From SIG701 sp045544955 (GTDB taxonomy: Bacteria > Bacillota > Clostridia > Oscillospirales > CAG-272), in the NCBI GenBank assembly GCA_045544955.1, contig JAZPZY010000071.1:1-64000 (forward strand): DNA of 64,000 nt, in the 5' to 3' direction. The position numbers were made by a program, and so were the translations under genes. Position 1 is the stretch's first letter. Each line of letters starts with the position of its first letter. Of the stretch, positions 17,176-24,409 are shown piece after piece. The notes beneath the pieces are model-generated. The model saw only the letters and a list, made by a program, of their open reading frames with translations. It was not told the origin of the DNA and made no database searches.

Positions 17176-17912
17176 CGTGCATCCTCCTCGTCCGTCAGGG
17201 AAGAAAGGGTGCGGCTGACACGGTCTGCCCGGTAGCGGTACGTTTCTTTAATGTATCCTACCAGCGTTTGACCGTCCTCTTCCAGTTGTTCGGCGGTAAT
17301 GTCTCCCACGATCTTTCCCGAATGGATCAGTACGGCACGGCCGATAAAATCGGAGACTTCCTCAATCAGATGTGTGGACAGCAGCACGGTTTCCTTTGGG
17401 GTGAGAATCCCCAGCAGTACCTTGTAAAAATCTTCCCGGTTGAAAATATCGTTGCCGGCAAAGGGTTCGTCCATGAGAATATACTCCGCCCCTTGACAGA
17501 GAGCGAGAATGACTTCAAACTGATTCTTCTGCCCGGTGGAAAAGGATTTGATCGGCTTATGGCGTGGCAGGGAGAAGAAATCCATAAGACCGTAAAAACG
17601 CTTTTCGTTGAAAGCGGGGAAGTGCATTTCGTAAAATTCCTTGTGTCCTTCGGCGGACAGATTGGGGAAAAATGAGTGCTCGCAGGTGGCGAAGGACAGC
17701 CGGTGAATATTTTTGCGGGAAATCGGCTCGCCGCTTAAAGTAACCGTGCCCTTGCAGGGCAAAAGCCCCAAAATACATTTCATCAGCGTGGTTTTTCCGG
17801 CACCGTTTTCGCCGAACAAGCCGATGATCTCCCCTTTGCGAATTTGCAGGGAGACGTTCTCCAGTGCTTTTTTACCGTTGTAGGATTTTGTCAAATTTTG
17901 TATTTCAAGCAT
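17172..17912 (-). CDS. ABC transporter ATP-binding protein (YtrB-like)
   Basis: The 246-residue ATPase has Walker A GENGAGKTT (34-42), a signature region SFSTGQKNQ in place of canonical LSGGQ, Walker B YILMDEP and the switch His in LLSTHL. The degenerate signature and the neighbouring GntR gene are typical of YtrB/EcsA-like transporters that respond to cell-wall-active compounds. It overlaps the downstream gene by 4 bp and is encoded after two membrane subunits, so the operon order is regulator, permease, permease, ATPase, secreted protein. Confidence 0.9.
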   Translation of the reverse strand: MLEIQNLTKSYNGKKALENVSLQIRKGEIIGLFGENGAGKTTLMKCILGLLPCKGTVTLSGEPISRKNIHRLSFATCEHSFFPNLSAEGHKEFYEMHFPAFNEKRFYGLMDFFSLPRHKPIKSFSTGQKNQFEVILALCQGAEYILMDEPFAGNDIFNREDFYKVLLGILTPKETVLLSTHLIEEVSDFIGRAVLIHSGKIVGDITAEQLEEDGQTLVGYIKETYRYRADRVSRTLSSLTDEEDAR

Positions 17913-17936
17913 AGGTGTTCCTGCCTTTCATGTTCG

Positions 17937-18452
17937 TTACAGAATCGACTGAATAAAGGAGAAGCTCTGTGCGGCCGGCAGACACTGTGCCGGGGTGAGC
18001 GAGACGTAGATTAAAGCATACGCATGCCACAGAAGATAGAGAAGAAGCACGGATGCAAGATAGGAGCAGATGGGAAGTACCGCCGTACGCCGCCACAGCT
18101 CTAAGCGATCCGGCAACCGCCGCATCAGATAAATACTGCGGCTCCCCTGGTAGAAGCTGACGTAATTCTGTATGATAAAATACAGTGCGACGACGGCCAT
18201 GAGAAGCACGCCCGAAGAACAGTTGTCTGTCAGCTCAGCAAAGGGCACGATCATGACACCTTTCCGGAGGATTCGTTCTCCTCCCGTAACGGCATACAGC
18301 CTTGCCCGGGCGGAGGCGTAGTTTAGCAGAAAGATCAAGCTGTTGATAAGTGCAAGTGCCAGAGAAAGTACGTAAAGCGTCAGAAAGGCTTGCAGAGACG
18401 TGCCGGGGGGAAGAAGTCTTTGCAAATACGTTTTTGTTTTCTCACGATTCAT
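17937..18452 (-). CDS. ABC transporter membrane subunit (small)
   Basis: The ATG at 18452 overlaps the upstream gene's stop as ATGA, which decides the start; an upstream in-frame codon would run far into the preceding gene. The 171-residue protein has about four hydrophobic segments (near residues 20-42, 80-100, 120-140 and 150-165). It has no similarity that I can name beyond ABC-2-like permeases. It probably pairs with the next membrane protein and the ATPase to form the exporter. Confidence 0.6.
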   Translation of the reverse strand: MNREKTKTYLQRLLPPGTSLQAFLTLYVLSLALALINSLIFLLNYASARARLYAVTGGERILRKGVMIVPFAELTDNCSSGVLLMAVVALYFIIQNYVSFYQGSRSIYLMRRLPDRLELWRRTAVLPICSYLASVLLLYLLWHAYALIYVSLTPAQCLPAAQSFSFIQSIL

Positions 18453-19192
18453 TCTTCTGCCTCCTCCATAAATCCGGAAATGCGGAACAGGCTGACGCCG
18501 GCCACCACCAGAATCACAAGACATTCTATGACACTGGCACCGGGTTCACCCGCTTCCAGCTGAAAAGAGAAGAGCAGGAAGGAAACCGCCGCCAGCAGCT
18601 CACCGGCAAATAGGCCACGCCGCTGGAGATAGGGGAATGCGGCGGAGGTGATACCCAGACACAGGGCGTATACGACGTTGCGGATCCACAGTGCTGCATC
18701 GGCAAGGGGGATCAGGGTATGGAGAAATTCATTTCGGTACAGTGCCAGGAAAACGTTTTGTCCGGTCACAACGCTTGCGTCGGCGAACCGGCCGAAGATT
18801 GTACAGATCCCAAGGCAGATCAACGCCTCCGTGAGCCAGAACAAAAGATAAACGAGCCCGTTATAGAAAGCCTGCCAGAACCATACGGTGCGTGGCTTTA
18901 CAGACAGCCGATCCAGTGTATAGCCGGTCTGTGCACCGAAATTACAGCCGGTGCGGCAGAGAATAAAGGTAAGAATTAGAAAGGCGAACGCGAAGAACCA
19001 CGTTATGTGGGAACGGGGAACCAGCATTTCCAGACCGGCCATCGGAAGGCCTGCTTCAAAGGCGGTGACTGCTTGAGAAAAATACCACCAGAATACGCCA
19101 ATCTGCAGGATAGCCATGGCGGCAAACAGAGGCAGTATTTTATGCAGTGAACTCCGTGCCATGAGGCACAGAACGGAAATATGCTTTTTCAT
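18449..19192 (-). CDS. ABC transporter membrane subunit
   Basis: The 247-residue protein has about six hydrophobic helices and a positively charged N-terminus (MKKHISVLCLMARSSLHK). It overlaps the regulator stop and the next permease start by 4 bp each. The pattern matches the permease of GntR-controlled ABC-2-type exporters; substrate unknown. Confidence 0.65.
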   Translation of the reverse strand: MKKHISVLCLMARSSLHKILPLFAAMAILQIGVFWWYFSQAVTAFEAGLPMAGLEMLVPRSHITWFFAFAFLILTFILCRTGCNFGAQTGYTLDRLSVKPRTVWFWQAFYNGLVYLLFWLTEALICLGICTIFGRFADASVVTGQNVFLALYRNEFLHTLIPLADAALWIRNVVYALCLGITSAAFPYLQRRGLFAGELLAAVSFLLFSFQLEAGEPGASVIECLVILVVAGVSLFRISGFMEEAEE

Positions 19193-19590
19193 GAACGTCC
19201 TCCTTCGTTTGTTTCGGCACTGTCCCAGTGCTTTTCGATCAGAGCCAGTGCATCGCCTTTGGTAAGTCCCATCTGCCTAAGGGTACGGACGATGCCGGCG
19301 GCGTCTGCCGCCAGCAGTTCCGAACGCAGCCGGGCAATGGTCTTGTCATCGGCAGCGATATAGCTTTTGGCACCCGTATGGGAAACGACCAGCCGTTCTT
19401 CCTCCAGCAGGCGGTAGGCTTTTTGGACTGTGTTTGGATTTACACCCAGAAGGGCGGACAGAACGCGGCGGGATGGCAGCTCGTCCCCGTCAAAAACGGT
19501 GCCCGCCACGATGCCCCGTTTAATATACGTAAGTATTTGCTGATAGATCGGTCCCGTATCCTCCATCGTAAACGATGCAAAGGAAACCAT
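19189..19590 (-). CDS. GntR-family (YtrA-type) transcriptional regulator
   Basis: The start at 19590 is chosen because GGAGG lies 7 bp upstream. A codon at 19629 would lie inside the leader, between ribosome site and operator. The 133-residue protein has an N-terminal winged helix with the GntR signature (PIYQQILTYIKRGIVAGTVFDGDELPSRRVLSALLGVNPNTVQKAYRLLEEE, about residues 11-62). Its short C-terminal helical domain is as in the YtrA subfamily. It is the first gene of the ABC operon and a palindrome overlaps its own promoter, so autorepression relieved by a cell-wall signal is the likely logic. Confidence 0.88.
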   Translation of the reverse strand: MVSFASFTMEDTGPIYQQILTYIKRGIVAGTVFDGDELPSRRVLSALLGVNPNTVQKAYRLLEEERLVVSHTGAKSYIAADDKTIARLRSELLAADAAGIVRTLRQMGLTKGDALALIEKHWDSAETNEGGRS

Positions 19591-19612
19591 CGGATCGCCT
19601 CCTTTATTTCCA

Positions 19613-19622
19613 AACTGTATTA
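19613..19622. promoter_or_regulatory. Extra operator half-site for the GntR regulator
   Basis: AACTGTATTA here repeats, in the same orientation, one arm of the palindrome at 19641-19666. It lies in the transcribed leader and may be an accessory binding half-site. Confidence 0.45.
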
Positions 19623-19640
19623 TTTGCATAACACGGTTAC

Positions 19641-19675
19641 AACTGTATTATATCAATAATACAGTTCCGTGTCAA
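19641..19675 (-). promoter_or_regulatory. GntR operon promoter with embedded operator palindrome
   Basis: On the minus strand TTGACA (19670-19675) and TATAAT (19647-19652) are separated by 17 bp. A perfect 10-bp inverted repeat, AACTGTATTA / TAATACAGTT (19641-19650 and 19657-19666, 6-bp centre), covers the -10 and most of the spacer. Binding of the regulator there would block RNA polymerase. Confidence 0.8.
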
Positions 19676-19701
19676 TAGGATACGGCAAAAAAATAAAAAA
19701 A

Positions 19702-19729
19702 AAGAACCGAGGTGCTCGGTTCTTTTTTT
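19702..19729 (-). terminator. Intrinsic terminator downstream of purC
   Basis: AAGAACCGAG pairs with CTCGGTTCTT around a 3-base loop. On the minus strand a long T-rich tract follows, so it ends the purC transcript; T residues on the other side allow some bidirectional activity. Confidence 0.8.
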
Positions 19730-19752
19730 ACGTGTGCGAAAGCAGAAGGGAA

Positions 19753-20442
19753 TTACAGATTCATCTTCTTCAGAAGCAGGTTGGCACAGTCGATCTGATT
19801 GGGGATGTTGCCGTTCTCGTCACGGACGCGCCAGATATCCGGCGTGATCTCGTCAGCAATGTACATCTTACCCGTCTCGTCGTAACCGATCTCAATCTTG
19901 AAGTCGATGAGCGTCAGCCCCATAGGAGCCAGTTCTTTCTTCAGAACTTCACCGACGCGCACCAGGATGCCCAGTGCTTCATCGTACTGACCTTCCTTCA
20001 GCAGGCCTTTCATGATGCACAGACGCTCACTGATGAGGGGATCGCCCTGTGCGTCATCCTTCAGCGTAACCTCTGCGTACGGCGGATCGAAAGAGATGCC
20101 CTCGGGCAGGGTAAAGCGGCGGCACATACTACCGGCAGTGTAGTAGCGGAGAACAAACTCCAGCTTCGGCACGGTCAGCTTGCGTACCTGCATCAGTCCC
20201 TTGTCGATATCCGCATTGAGATAGTGGGTAGGAATGTTGTTCTTTTCCATCAGTTCAAAGAAGTACTTGGAGATGGCAAGACCGATCTTGCCCTTGCCGG
20301 CAACGCTGCCGCCAACGGTGTTGGAGCCGGGATCAAAGTTGCCGTTTTCGCCGGTCATATCATCCTTGAAGAAAAGATGGACGATGCCGTTTTCCTCGTC
20401 CAGAAGGACGTTTTTCGTTTTACCAGTGTACAGAGTTTTCAT
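19753..20442 (-). CDS. purC: Phosphoribosylaminoimidazole-succinocarboxamide synthase
   Basis: The 229-residue enzyme ligates aspartate to CAIR with ATP in purine synthesis. Diagnostic stretches include YTGKTKNVLL at the N-terminus, DDMTGENG, the SNTVGG loop, the catalytic region EFVLRYYTAGSMCRRF, and IDFKIEIGYDETGKMYIADEITPD(I/T)WR near residues 170-205. Length is normal for the bacterial short form. It follows fhs by 121 bp and has its own promoter. Confidence 0.95.
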   Translation of the reverse strand: MKTLYTGKTKNVLLDEENGIVHLFFKDDMTGENGNFDPGSNTVGGSVAGKGKIGLAISKYFFELMEKNNIPTHYLNADIDKGLMQVRKLTVPKLEFVLRYYTAGSMCRRFTLPEGISFDPPYAEVTLKDDAQGDPLISERLCIMKGLLKEGQYDEALGILVRVGEVLKKELAPMGLTLIDFKIEIGYDETGKMYIADEITPDIWRVRDENGNIPNQIDCANLLLKKMNL

Positions 20443-20488
20443 AGTTCAGCCTGCTTTCGTGAGATTTTGGGTATCTATTTCCTTTGAT

Positions 20489-20517
20489 ATTATATCATAT
20501 CTTAGCGAAAAATGCAA
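20489..20517 (-). promoter_or_regulatory. Promoter for purC
   Basis: On the minus strand TTGCAT (20512-20517) and TATAAT (20489-20494) are 17 bp apart, in the gap between fhs and purC. purC can thus be transcribed independently of the riboswitch-controlled genes upstream. Confidence 0.65.
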
Positions 20518-20563
20518 TAGGGAACTGCCATTTTCTGCCTATTTTATCCGTGAATGGTGACGA

Positions 20564-22237
20564 TCAGAACAGACCGCTGATCACGCCGTCGTCGGATACG
20601 TCGATCCGTTCCGCGGCGGGAACCTTGGGCAGACCGGGCATGGTCATGATGTCGCCCGTAAGGATGACGAGGAATCCCGCACCGGCGGAAACCTTCACGT
20701 TTTTGACCGTCACGGTGAAATTCTCGGGAGCACCCAGCTTTGCCGGATCGTCGGAAAAGCTGTACTGGGTTTTTGCTACGCAGATAGGCAGATTGTCGAA
20801 GCCAAGAGCCGTCAGCTGGGCGATCTGCTTTTGTGCTGCCGGCAGAATGGACACGCCGGCACCGCGGTAGACACGCTTAACCAGCGTTTCGATCTTTTCC
20901 GCAATGGGCAGATCCAGATCGTAGCTGAAGCGGAAATCGGAGGGCTGTTCGCACAGACGTACTACCTCCTCTGCCAGTGCAATGCCGCCTTCGCCGCCCT
21001 TTGCCCATACGTCGGAGAGGACTACGTTTACGCCCAGTTCTTTGCATTTCTCAATGACCAGAGCCACCTCTGCATCTGTGTCAGTGGGGAAGCGGTTGAC
21101 GGCAACGACGGCCGGCAGACCGTATACGTCGCGGATGTTGGAAACGTGACGGAGCAGGTTCGGAAGTCCCTTGCCCAGTGCGTCAAGGTTTTCCGCACCG
21201 AGTTCGGTTTTGGCTACGCCGCCGTGCATTTTCAGAGCACGAACGGTAGCAACAACCACAACGGCAGAGGGCGTAAGACCGGCATAGCGGCACTTGATGT
21301 CCAGGAATTTTTCTGCACCCAGATCCGCTCCGAATCCGGCCTCGGTAACGGCGTAATCGCCCAGCTTCATAGCCATCTTTGTGGCGATAACGGAGTTGCA
21401 TCCGTGAGCGATGTTAGCAAACGGGCCGCCGTGTACAAAGGCAGGGGTGCCTTCCAGCGTCTGTACCAGGTTGGGCTTCAGCGCATCCTTCAGAAGGGCG
21501 GCCATGGCACCGTGTGCCTTCAGATCACCGGCAGTAACCGGCTTTTCGTCGTAGGTATATCCAACGATGATGCGGGAGAGTCGCTCTTTCAGATCATGGA
21601 GGGAGCTTGCAAGGCAAAGCACAGCCATGATCTCGGACGCCACGGTAATATCGTAGCTGTCCTCACGGGGGGTACCGTTCACGCGTCCGCCCAGACCGTC
21701 CACAACAAAGCGGAGCTGGCGGTCATTCATGTCTACGCAGCGGTGCCAGGTGATGCGGCGGGGATCAATATTCAGTGCGTTGCCCTGGTAGATGTGGTTA
21801 TCCAGCATGGCGGCCAGCAGGTTGTTAGCCGCACCGATGGCGTGAAAGTCACCGGTGAAGTGCAGGTTGATGTCCTCCATGGGAACCACCTGGGCGTATC
21901 CGCCGCCGGCGGCACCGCCCTTTACGCCGAAGACCGGGCCAAGGGAGGGCTCACGGAGAGCAACCATTACGTTTTTGCCGATTTTGGCAAGACCGTCTGC
22001 AAGACCGATGGTGGTAGTGGTCTTGCCTTCGCCGGCAGGGGTAGGCGTAATAGCGGTAACGAGAATCAGTTTTCCCTCGGGACGGCTGGATTCCTTAAGG
22101 AGGGAAAGATCGATCTTTGCTTTGTATTTGCCGTAATGCTCCACGTACTTTTCATCCACGCCTGCCCTCTCGGCGATTTCGGAGATGGGACGCATCTCGA
22201 TAGATTGAGCGATTTCGATATCAGAAAGATATGCCAT
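20564..22237 (-). CDS. fhs: Formate-tetrahydrofolate ligase
   Basis: The 557-residue enzyme makes 10-formyl-THF from formate, THF and ATP. The P-loop TPTPAGEGKTTTTIGLADGL (about 64-83) is characteristic, as are the SLGPVFGVKGGAAGGGYAQVVPMEDINLHFTGD region (about 99-131) and PTDTDAEV. Length equals the bacterial norm. It sits 18 bp after purO and downstream of a formate channel gene, so formate import, activation and use in purine synthesis are grouped. Confidence 0.97.
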   Translation of the reverse strand: MAYLSDIEIAQSIEMRPISEIAERAGVDEKYVEHYGKYKAKIDLSLLKESSRPEGKLILVTAITPTPAGEGKTTTTIGLADGLAKIGKNVMVALREPSLGPVFGVKGGAAGGGYAQVVPMEDINLHFTGDFHAIGAANNLLAAMLDNHIYQGNALNIDPRRITWHRCVDMNDRQLRFVVDGLGGRVNGTPREDSYDITVASEIMAVLCLASSLHDLKERLSRIIVGYTYDEKPVTAGDLKAHGAMAALLKDALKPNLVQTLEGTPAFVHGGPFANIAHGCNSVIATKMAMKLGDYAVTEAGFGADLGAEKFLDIKCRYAGLTPSAVVVVATVRALKMHGGVAKTELGAENLDALGKGLPNLLRHVSNIRDVYGLPAVVAVNRFPTDTDAEVALVIEKCKELGVNVVLSDVWAKGGEGGIALAEEVVRLCEQPSDFRFSYDLDLPIAEKIETLVKRVYRGAGVSILPAAQKQIAQLTALGFDNLPICVAKTQYSFSDDPAKLGAPENFTVTVKNVKVSAGAGFLVILTGDIMTMPGLPKVPAAERIDVSDDGVISGLF

Positions 22238-22255
22238 GTTCAGCCTCCTGTGCTT

Positions 22256-22975
22256 TCAGCAATTTTTATTGAACATGCGGTTTTCCACCGCACCGGTTTC
22301 CAGATTTACGAAACGGACGTACAGGGAGATCTTGTTCTGTTCGTTCAGATTGTTCCAGATGGTGTTTGCGAAGGTATCGATATCCGAGGGGATGGCTACA
22401 CGTTCCGGCTCACCGGTGAAGGTAGGAATCGGGTTTCCGTCGCAGTTGTAGGTGTGGATGAAGTGGCCGGTTCCTGCGATGGGGGCGTAGGTGAAAGCGT
22501 AACGGTTGCAGGCGGTGCCCTCCGCGTCGGCACTTTTCAGAATACTCATCTTATAGGTGAAAGCGTTTTTCTGGAAGGTGAGCATACCGCTGATGCGAGG
22601 GGTAAAGTTGGGGGCATCCGGCTCAAAGGCACGGGATTCCAGGGCGGTTTCGAAAGCCTTGCCGGCCTTCAGCCCTTCGTAAACCGTGTCCGTCTGGTCG
22701 CCGTTGGTGACGATCAGGTGGTTTTCGTACTTGCGGATGGGGGAGTAGATGATCAGGGAAGGATCCTGCACCTTGGAAGCGTCAAAGGGATGGATGATCA
22801 CTTCGTCTCCGTTTTCGATGAAAACGCGGTTGCGGCTGTTTTCGCTGCGGCCCATGATGAAGTAAGCGATGGCGGCAGATTTTCCGTCTTCGGTTTTACC
22901 GATGACGATGCCGCGGCCGGGATAGGTGTTTTTTGCCAAAATGTCTGCCAGATTTTCGTTCTTGTAGATGCTCAT
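22256..22975 (-). CDS. purO: IMP cyclohydrolase, archaeal-type PurO
   Basis: The 239-residue protein matches the PurO family (NTN-hydrolase fold), which closes FAICAR to IMP. Recognisable segments are YPGRGIVIG at residues 18-26, AYFIMGRSENSRNR at 37-50 and FTPRISGM at about 128. PurO replaces the C-terminal cyclohydrolase part of bifunctional PurH in archaea and some clostridia. It lies 31 bp after the formate channel gene and just before fhs. An AICAR formyltransferase must be encoded elsewhere. Confidence 0.85.
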   Translation of the reverse strand: MSIYKNENLADILAKNTYPGRGIVIGKTEDGKSAAIAYFIMGRSENSRNRVFIENGDEVIIHPFDASKVQDPSLIIYSPIRKYENHLIVTNGDQTDTVYEGLKAGKAFETALESRAFEPDAPNFTPRISGMLTFQKNAFTYKMSILKSADAEGTACNRYAFTYAPIAGTGHFIHTYNCDGNPIPTFTGEPERVAIPSDIDTFANTIWNNLNEQNKISLYVRFVNLETGAVENRMFNKNC

Positions 22976-23006
22976 AGTAACTACCTCCGATGTGGGATGA
23001 TTTTCG

Positions 23007-23693
23007 TTATTTTCCGTTTGCGAGACGGACGATAAGGGGCATCAGCCATCCGCCGATGGCGTTTCCGATAACTACCAGGAGAATAAAGAGGAACATTTGG
23101 AGCGAGTATTCACCGGCACAGAAGAAATAGAACATATCCGCAATGGAGTGTTCAAATCCGGCCAAAATGAATACGGGAACACAGAAGAAAATACCGGCCA
23201 TGGAAGATTTGTCCTTGTAGATCTGCACGGCGGTATACATGAGAATACCGCAGAAAATGCCGGCAACGATGGCGTACAGAGGCGTTTGCTGAAGTTTGGG
23301 TGCCACCAGAGCCTGAGCGGGAGCGATTACGGCAGGACGGCAGATCCGCACGCCTGCGGCGGCCAGCCAGCAGCCTACGCCGTTGCCGATAAGACCGGCG
23401 ATAACGGAAAGAATATCCGTCTTCGTATGTGCGTTTACCAGATAGCCCACTTTACCTGTGAACAGATACAGTCCAAGAGTGCAGATGGACAAAAGGGCTA
23501 CGGAAAAGAGTACGGAACCAACCGTGCGGTTTTCCAGCGACAGGAGGACCGTTCCGCCGATGCCGATGAAAATACCGGCGGCGATTGCCAAAAGGAACGC
23601 GCTGAGTACAGGTGAGATCGACGTTTTCGCTTTCGATTCAGTGGGGACAGGGAAGTCCGGGGAACGTACGGGATCTTGTACGGCTTGTTTCAT
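23007..23693 (-). CDS. Formate/nitrite transporter family channel
   Basis: The start at 23693 is supported by AAGGAG 7 bp upstream. The 228-residue protein has six hydrophobic segments and FNT features: the small-residue helix AAGIFIGIGGTVL, LFTGKVGYL near the first half-helix and VFILAGFEHSIADMFYFF with the conserved His of the central pore. It is shorter than FocA but complete. The ZTP riboswitch upstream and the co-transcribed fhs indicate formate as the physiological substrate. Confidence 0.85.
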   Translation of the reverse strand: MKQAVQDPVRSPDFPVPTESKAKTSISPVLSAFLLAIAAGIFIGIGGTVLLSLENRTVGSVLFSVALLSICTLGLYLFTGKVGYLVNAHTKTDILSVIAGLIGNGVGCWLAAAGVRICRPAVIAPAQALVAPKLQQTPLYAIVAGIFCGILMYTAVQIYKDKSSMAGIFFCVPVFILAGFEHSIADMFYFFCAGEYSLQMFLFILLVVIGNAIGGWLMPLIVRLANGK

Positions 23694-23725
23694 GGGATGC
23701 TCCTTTCGTTTGGGGAAGATAACAA

Positions 23726-23826
23726 GAAAGGGCAATCCGGCATATATGCAGGATTGCCCAGGCGGTCGGCATAATACGGGCTGAACTGCACGTGGTTTTT
23801 CCACTAATCCGCCAGCAGTAACAGCT
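23726..23826 (-). promoter_or_regulatory. ZTP (pfl) riboswitch with overlapping terminator
   Basis: Read on the minus strand, P1 is GCTG-tt-ACTG pairing with CAGT-t-CAGC. The conserved CTGGCGGATTA follows, then the GTGG/CCAC hairpin, and 3' the invariant CCGCCTGGGC element, all matching the ZTP aptamer. The last GGGC also starts a strong hairpin (GGGCAATCC with GGATTGCCC, 23730-23759) followed by TTTC. Ligand binding should therefore prevent termination. It responds to ZTP/ZMP, which rise when 10-formyl-THF is scarce, and here would switch on formate import, PurO and Fhs. Confidence 0.9.
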
Positions 23827-23847
23827 TCACTATCTTTGTACGTATTT

Positions 23848-23877
23848 AGTATACCATGAATGATGGGGGATTGTCAA
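23848..23877 (-). promoter_or_regulatory. Promoter of the ZTP riboswitch transcript
   Basis: On the minus strand TTGACA (23872-23877) and TATACT (23848-23853) are 18 bp apart. Initiation would fall about 10-15 nt before the aptamer, as expected. Confidence 0.8.
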
Positions 23878-24010
23878 GAATCATTGGCAAAATCGTCGAA
23901 AAACTTTCTGCATCGCATGCAACCCAGGGGAAATGCGAATAAACACTAATCTAAACCTCACCGTCGTGTGATCATTTTCGGATATATTCTGTCGCCAGCT
24001 GATTCCTGGA

Positions 24011-24114
24011 GGCGGCAACTTGCCGCTGGTGCCGGTGGCGGGGGAGCCCCCTGGTGGACTGCCCGAGTTGCGGGATGCAACTCGATAGGAGCTGTGGCAG
24101 GGAAAAACAGTCCA
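24011..24114. other. Hairpin-rich non-coding stretch, candidate structured RNA
   Basis: The gene-free interval 23880-24157 contains GCGGCAA-CT-TTGCCGC-like pairing (24011-24026). An outer inverted repeat, TGGACTG (24055-24061) with CAGTCCA (24108-24114), encloses a perfect 8-bp hairpin, CGAGTTGC (24064-24071) with GCAACTCG (24077-24084). No convincing ORF covers it. The strand is undecided. It might be a small RNA or a remnant of an integrated element. Confidence 0.4.
24027..24044 (-). repeat. 18-bp duplicate of the tRNA-Leu 3' end
   Basis: The sequence equals, in the same orientation, the 3' end of the tRNA-Leu gene including CCA (24199-24216), 172 bp away. It has the geometry of an attachment-site pair left by an element that integrated in the tRNA gene. 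Confidence 0.45.
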
Positions 24115-24157
24115 TCGGATTGTTTTCTAAGACGCGCCCCTCGCCCCCGCTTCGGAT

Positions 24158-24199
24158 AAAGAAAAGCAGCCAAACCTAAAGGTTTAACTGCTTTTCTTT
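24158..24199 (-). terminator. Terminator of tRNA-Leu
   Basis: AAAGAAAAGCAG (24158-24169) pairs with CTGCTTTTCTTT (24188-24199). On the minus strand it directly follows the tRNA 3' end and has a pyrimidine-rich 3' arm. Confidence 0.7.
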
Positions 24200-24285
24200 G
24201 GTGCCGGTGGCGGGGGTCGAACCCGCACCCTGTTGCCAGGACTGGATTTTGAGTCCAGCACGTCTGCCAGTTCCATCACACCGGC
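24199..24285 (-). tRNA. tRNA-Leu (anticodon CAA)
   Basis: Minus strand, 87 nt with encoded CCA. Acceptor GCCGGTG pairs with CACCGGC, the anticodon stem CTGGA/TCCAG encloses loop CTCAAAA (anticodon CAA, codon UUG), there is a long variable arm and a GGTTCGACC T-loop. The D-arm and long variable arm are those of class II tRNAs. Confidence 0.97.
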
Positions 24286-24306
24286 ATAATAACAACCAAC
24301 GCTATT

Positions 24307-24335
24307 AGTATACCACAGTTGGAGGGAAATTGCAA
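24307..24335 (-). promoter_or_regulatory. Promoter of tRNA-Leu
   Basis: On the minus strand TTGCAA (24330-24335) and TATACT (24307-24312) have a 17-bp spacer, about 20 bp before the mature tRNA 5' end. Confidence 0.75.
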
Positions 24336-24361
24336 GATTGAATAGAAAATTTTTTCACAAA

Positions 24362-24392
24362 AAAACAGCCGATGGTAAAACATCGGCTGTTT
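24362..24392 (-). terminator. Terminator of the Ig/SLH surface protein gene
   Basis: AACAGCCGATG pairs with CATCGGCTGTT (24364-24374 and 24381-24391) around GTAAAA. A run of T follows on the minus strand. Confidence 0.85.
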
Positions 24393-24409
24393 GATTTGCC
24401 AAAGCGGAA

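Noticed and set aside
20831..23035. Long open frame on the plus strand opposite fhs and purO
   Set aside because: It lies antisense to two well-conserved enzymes, has no ribosome site and codes for a low-complexity, His/Gly/Val-rich product typical of mirrored coding sequence.
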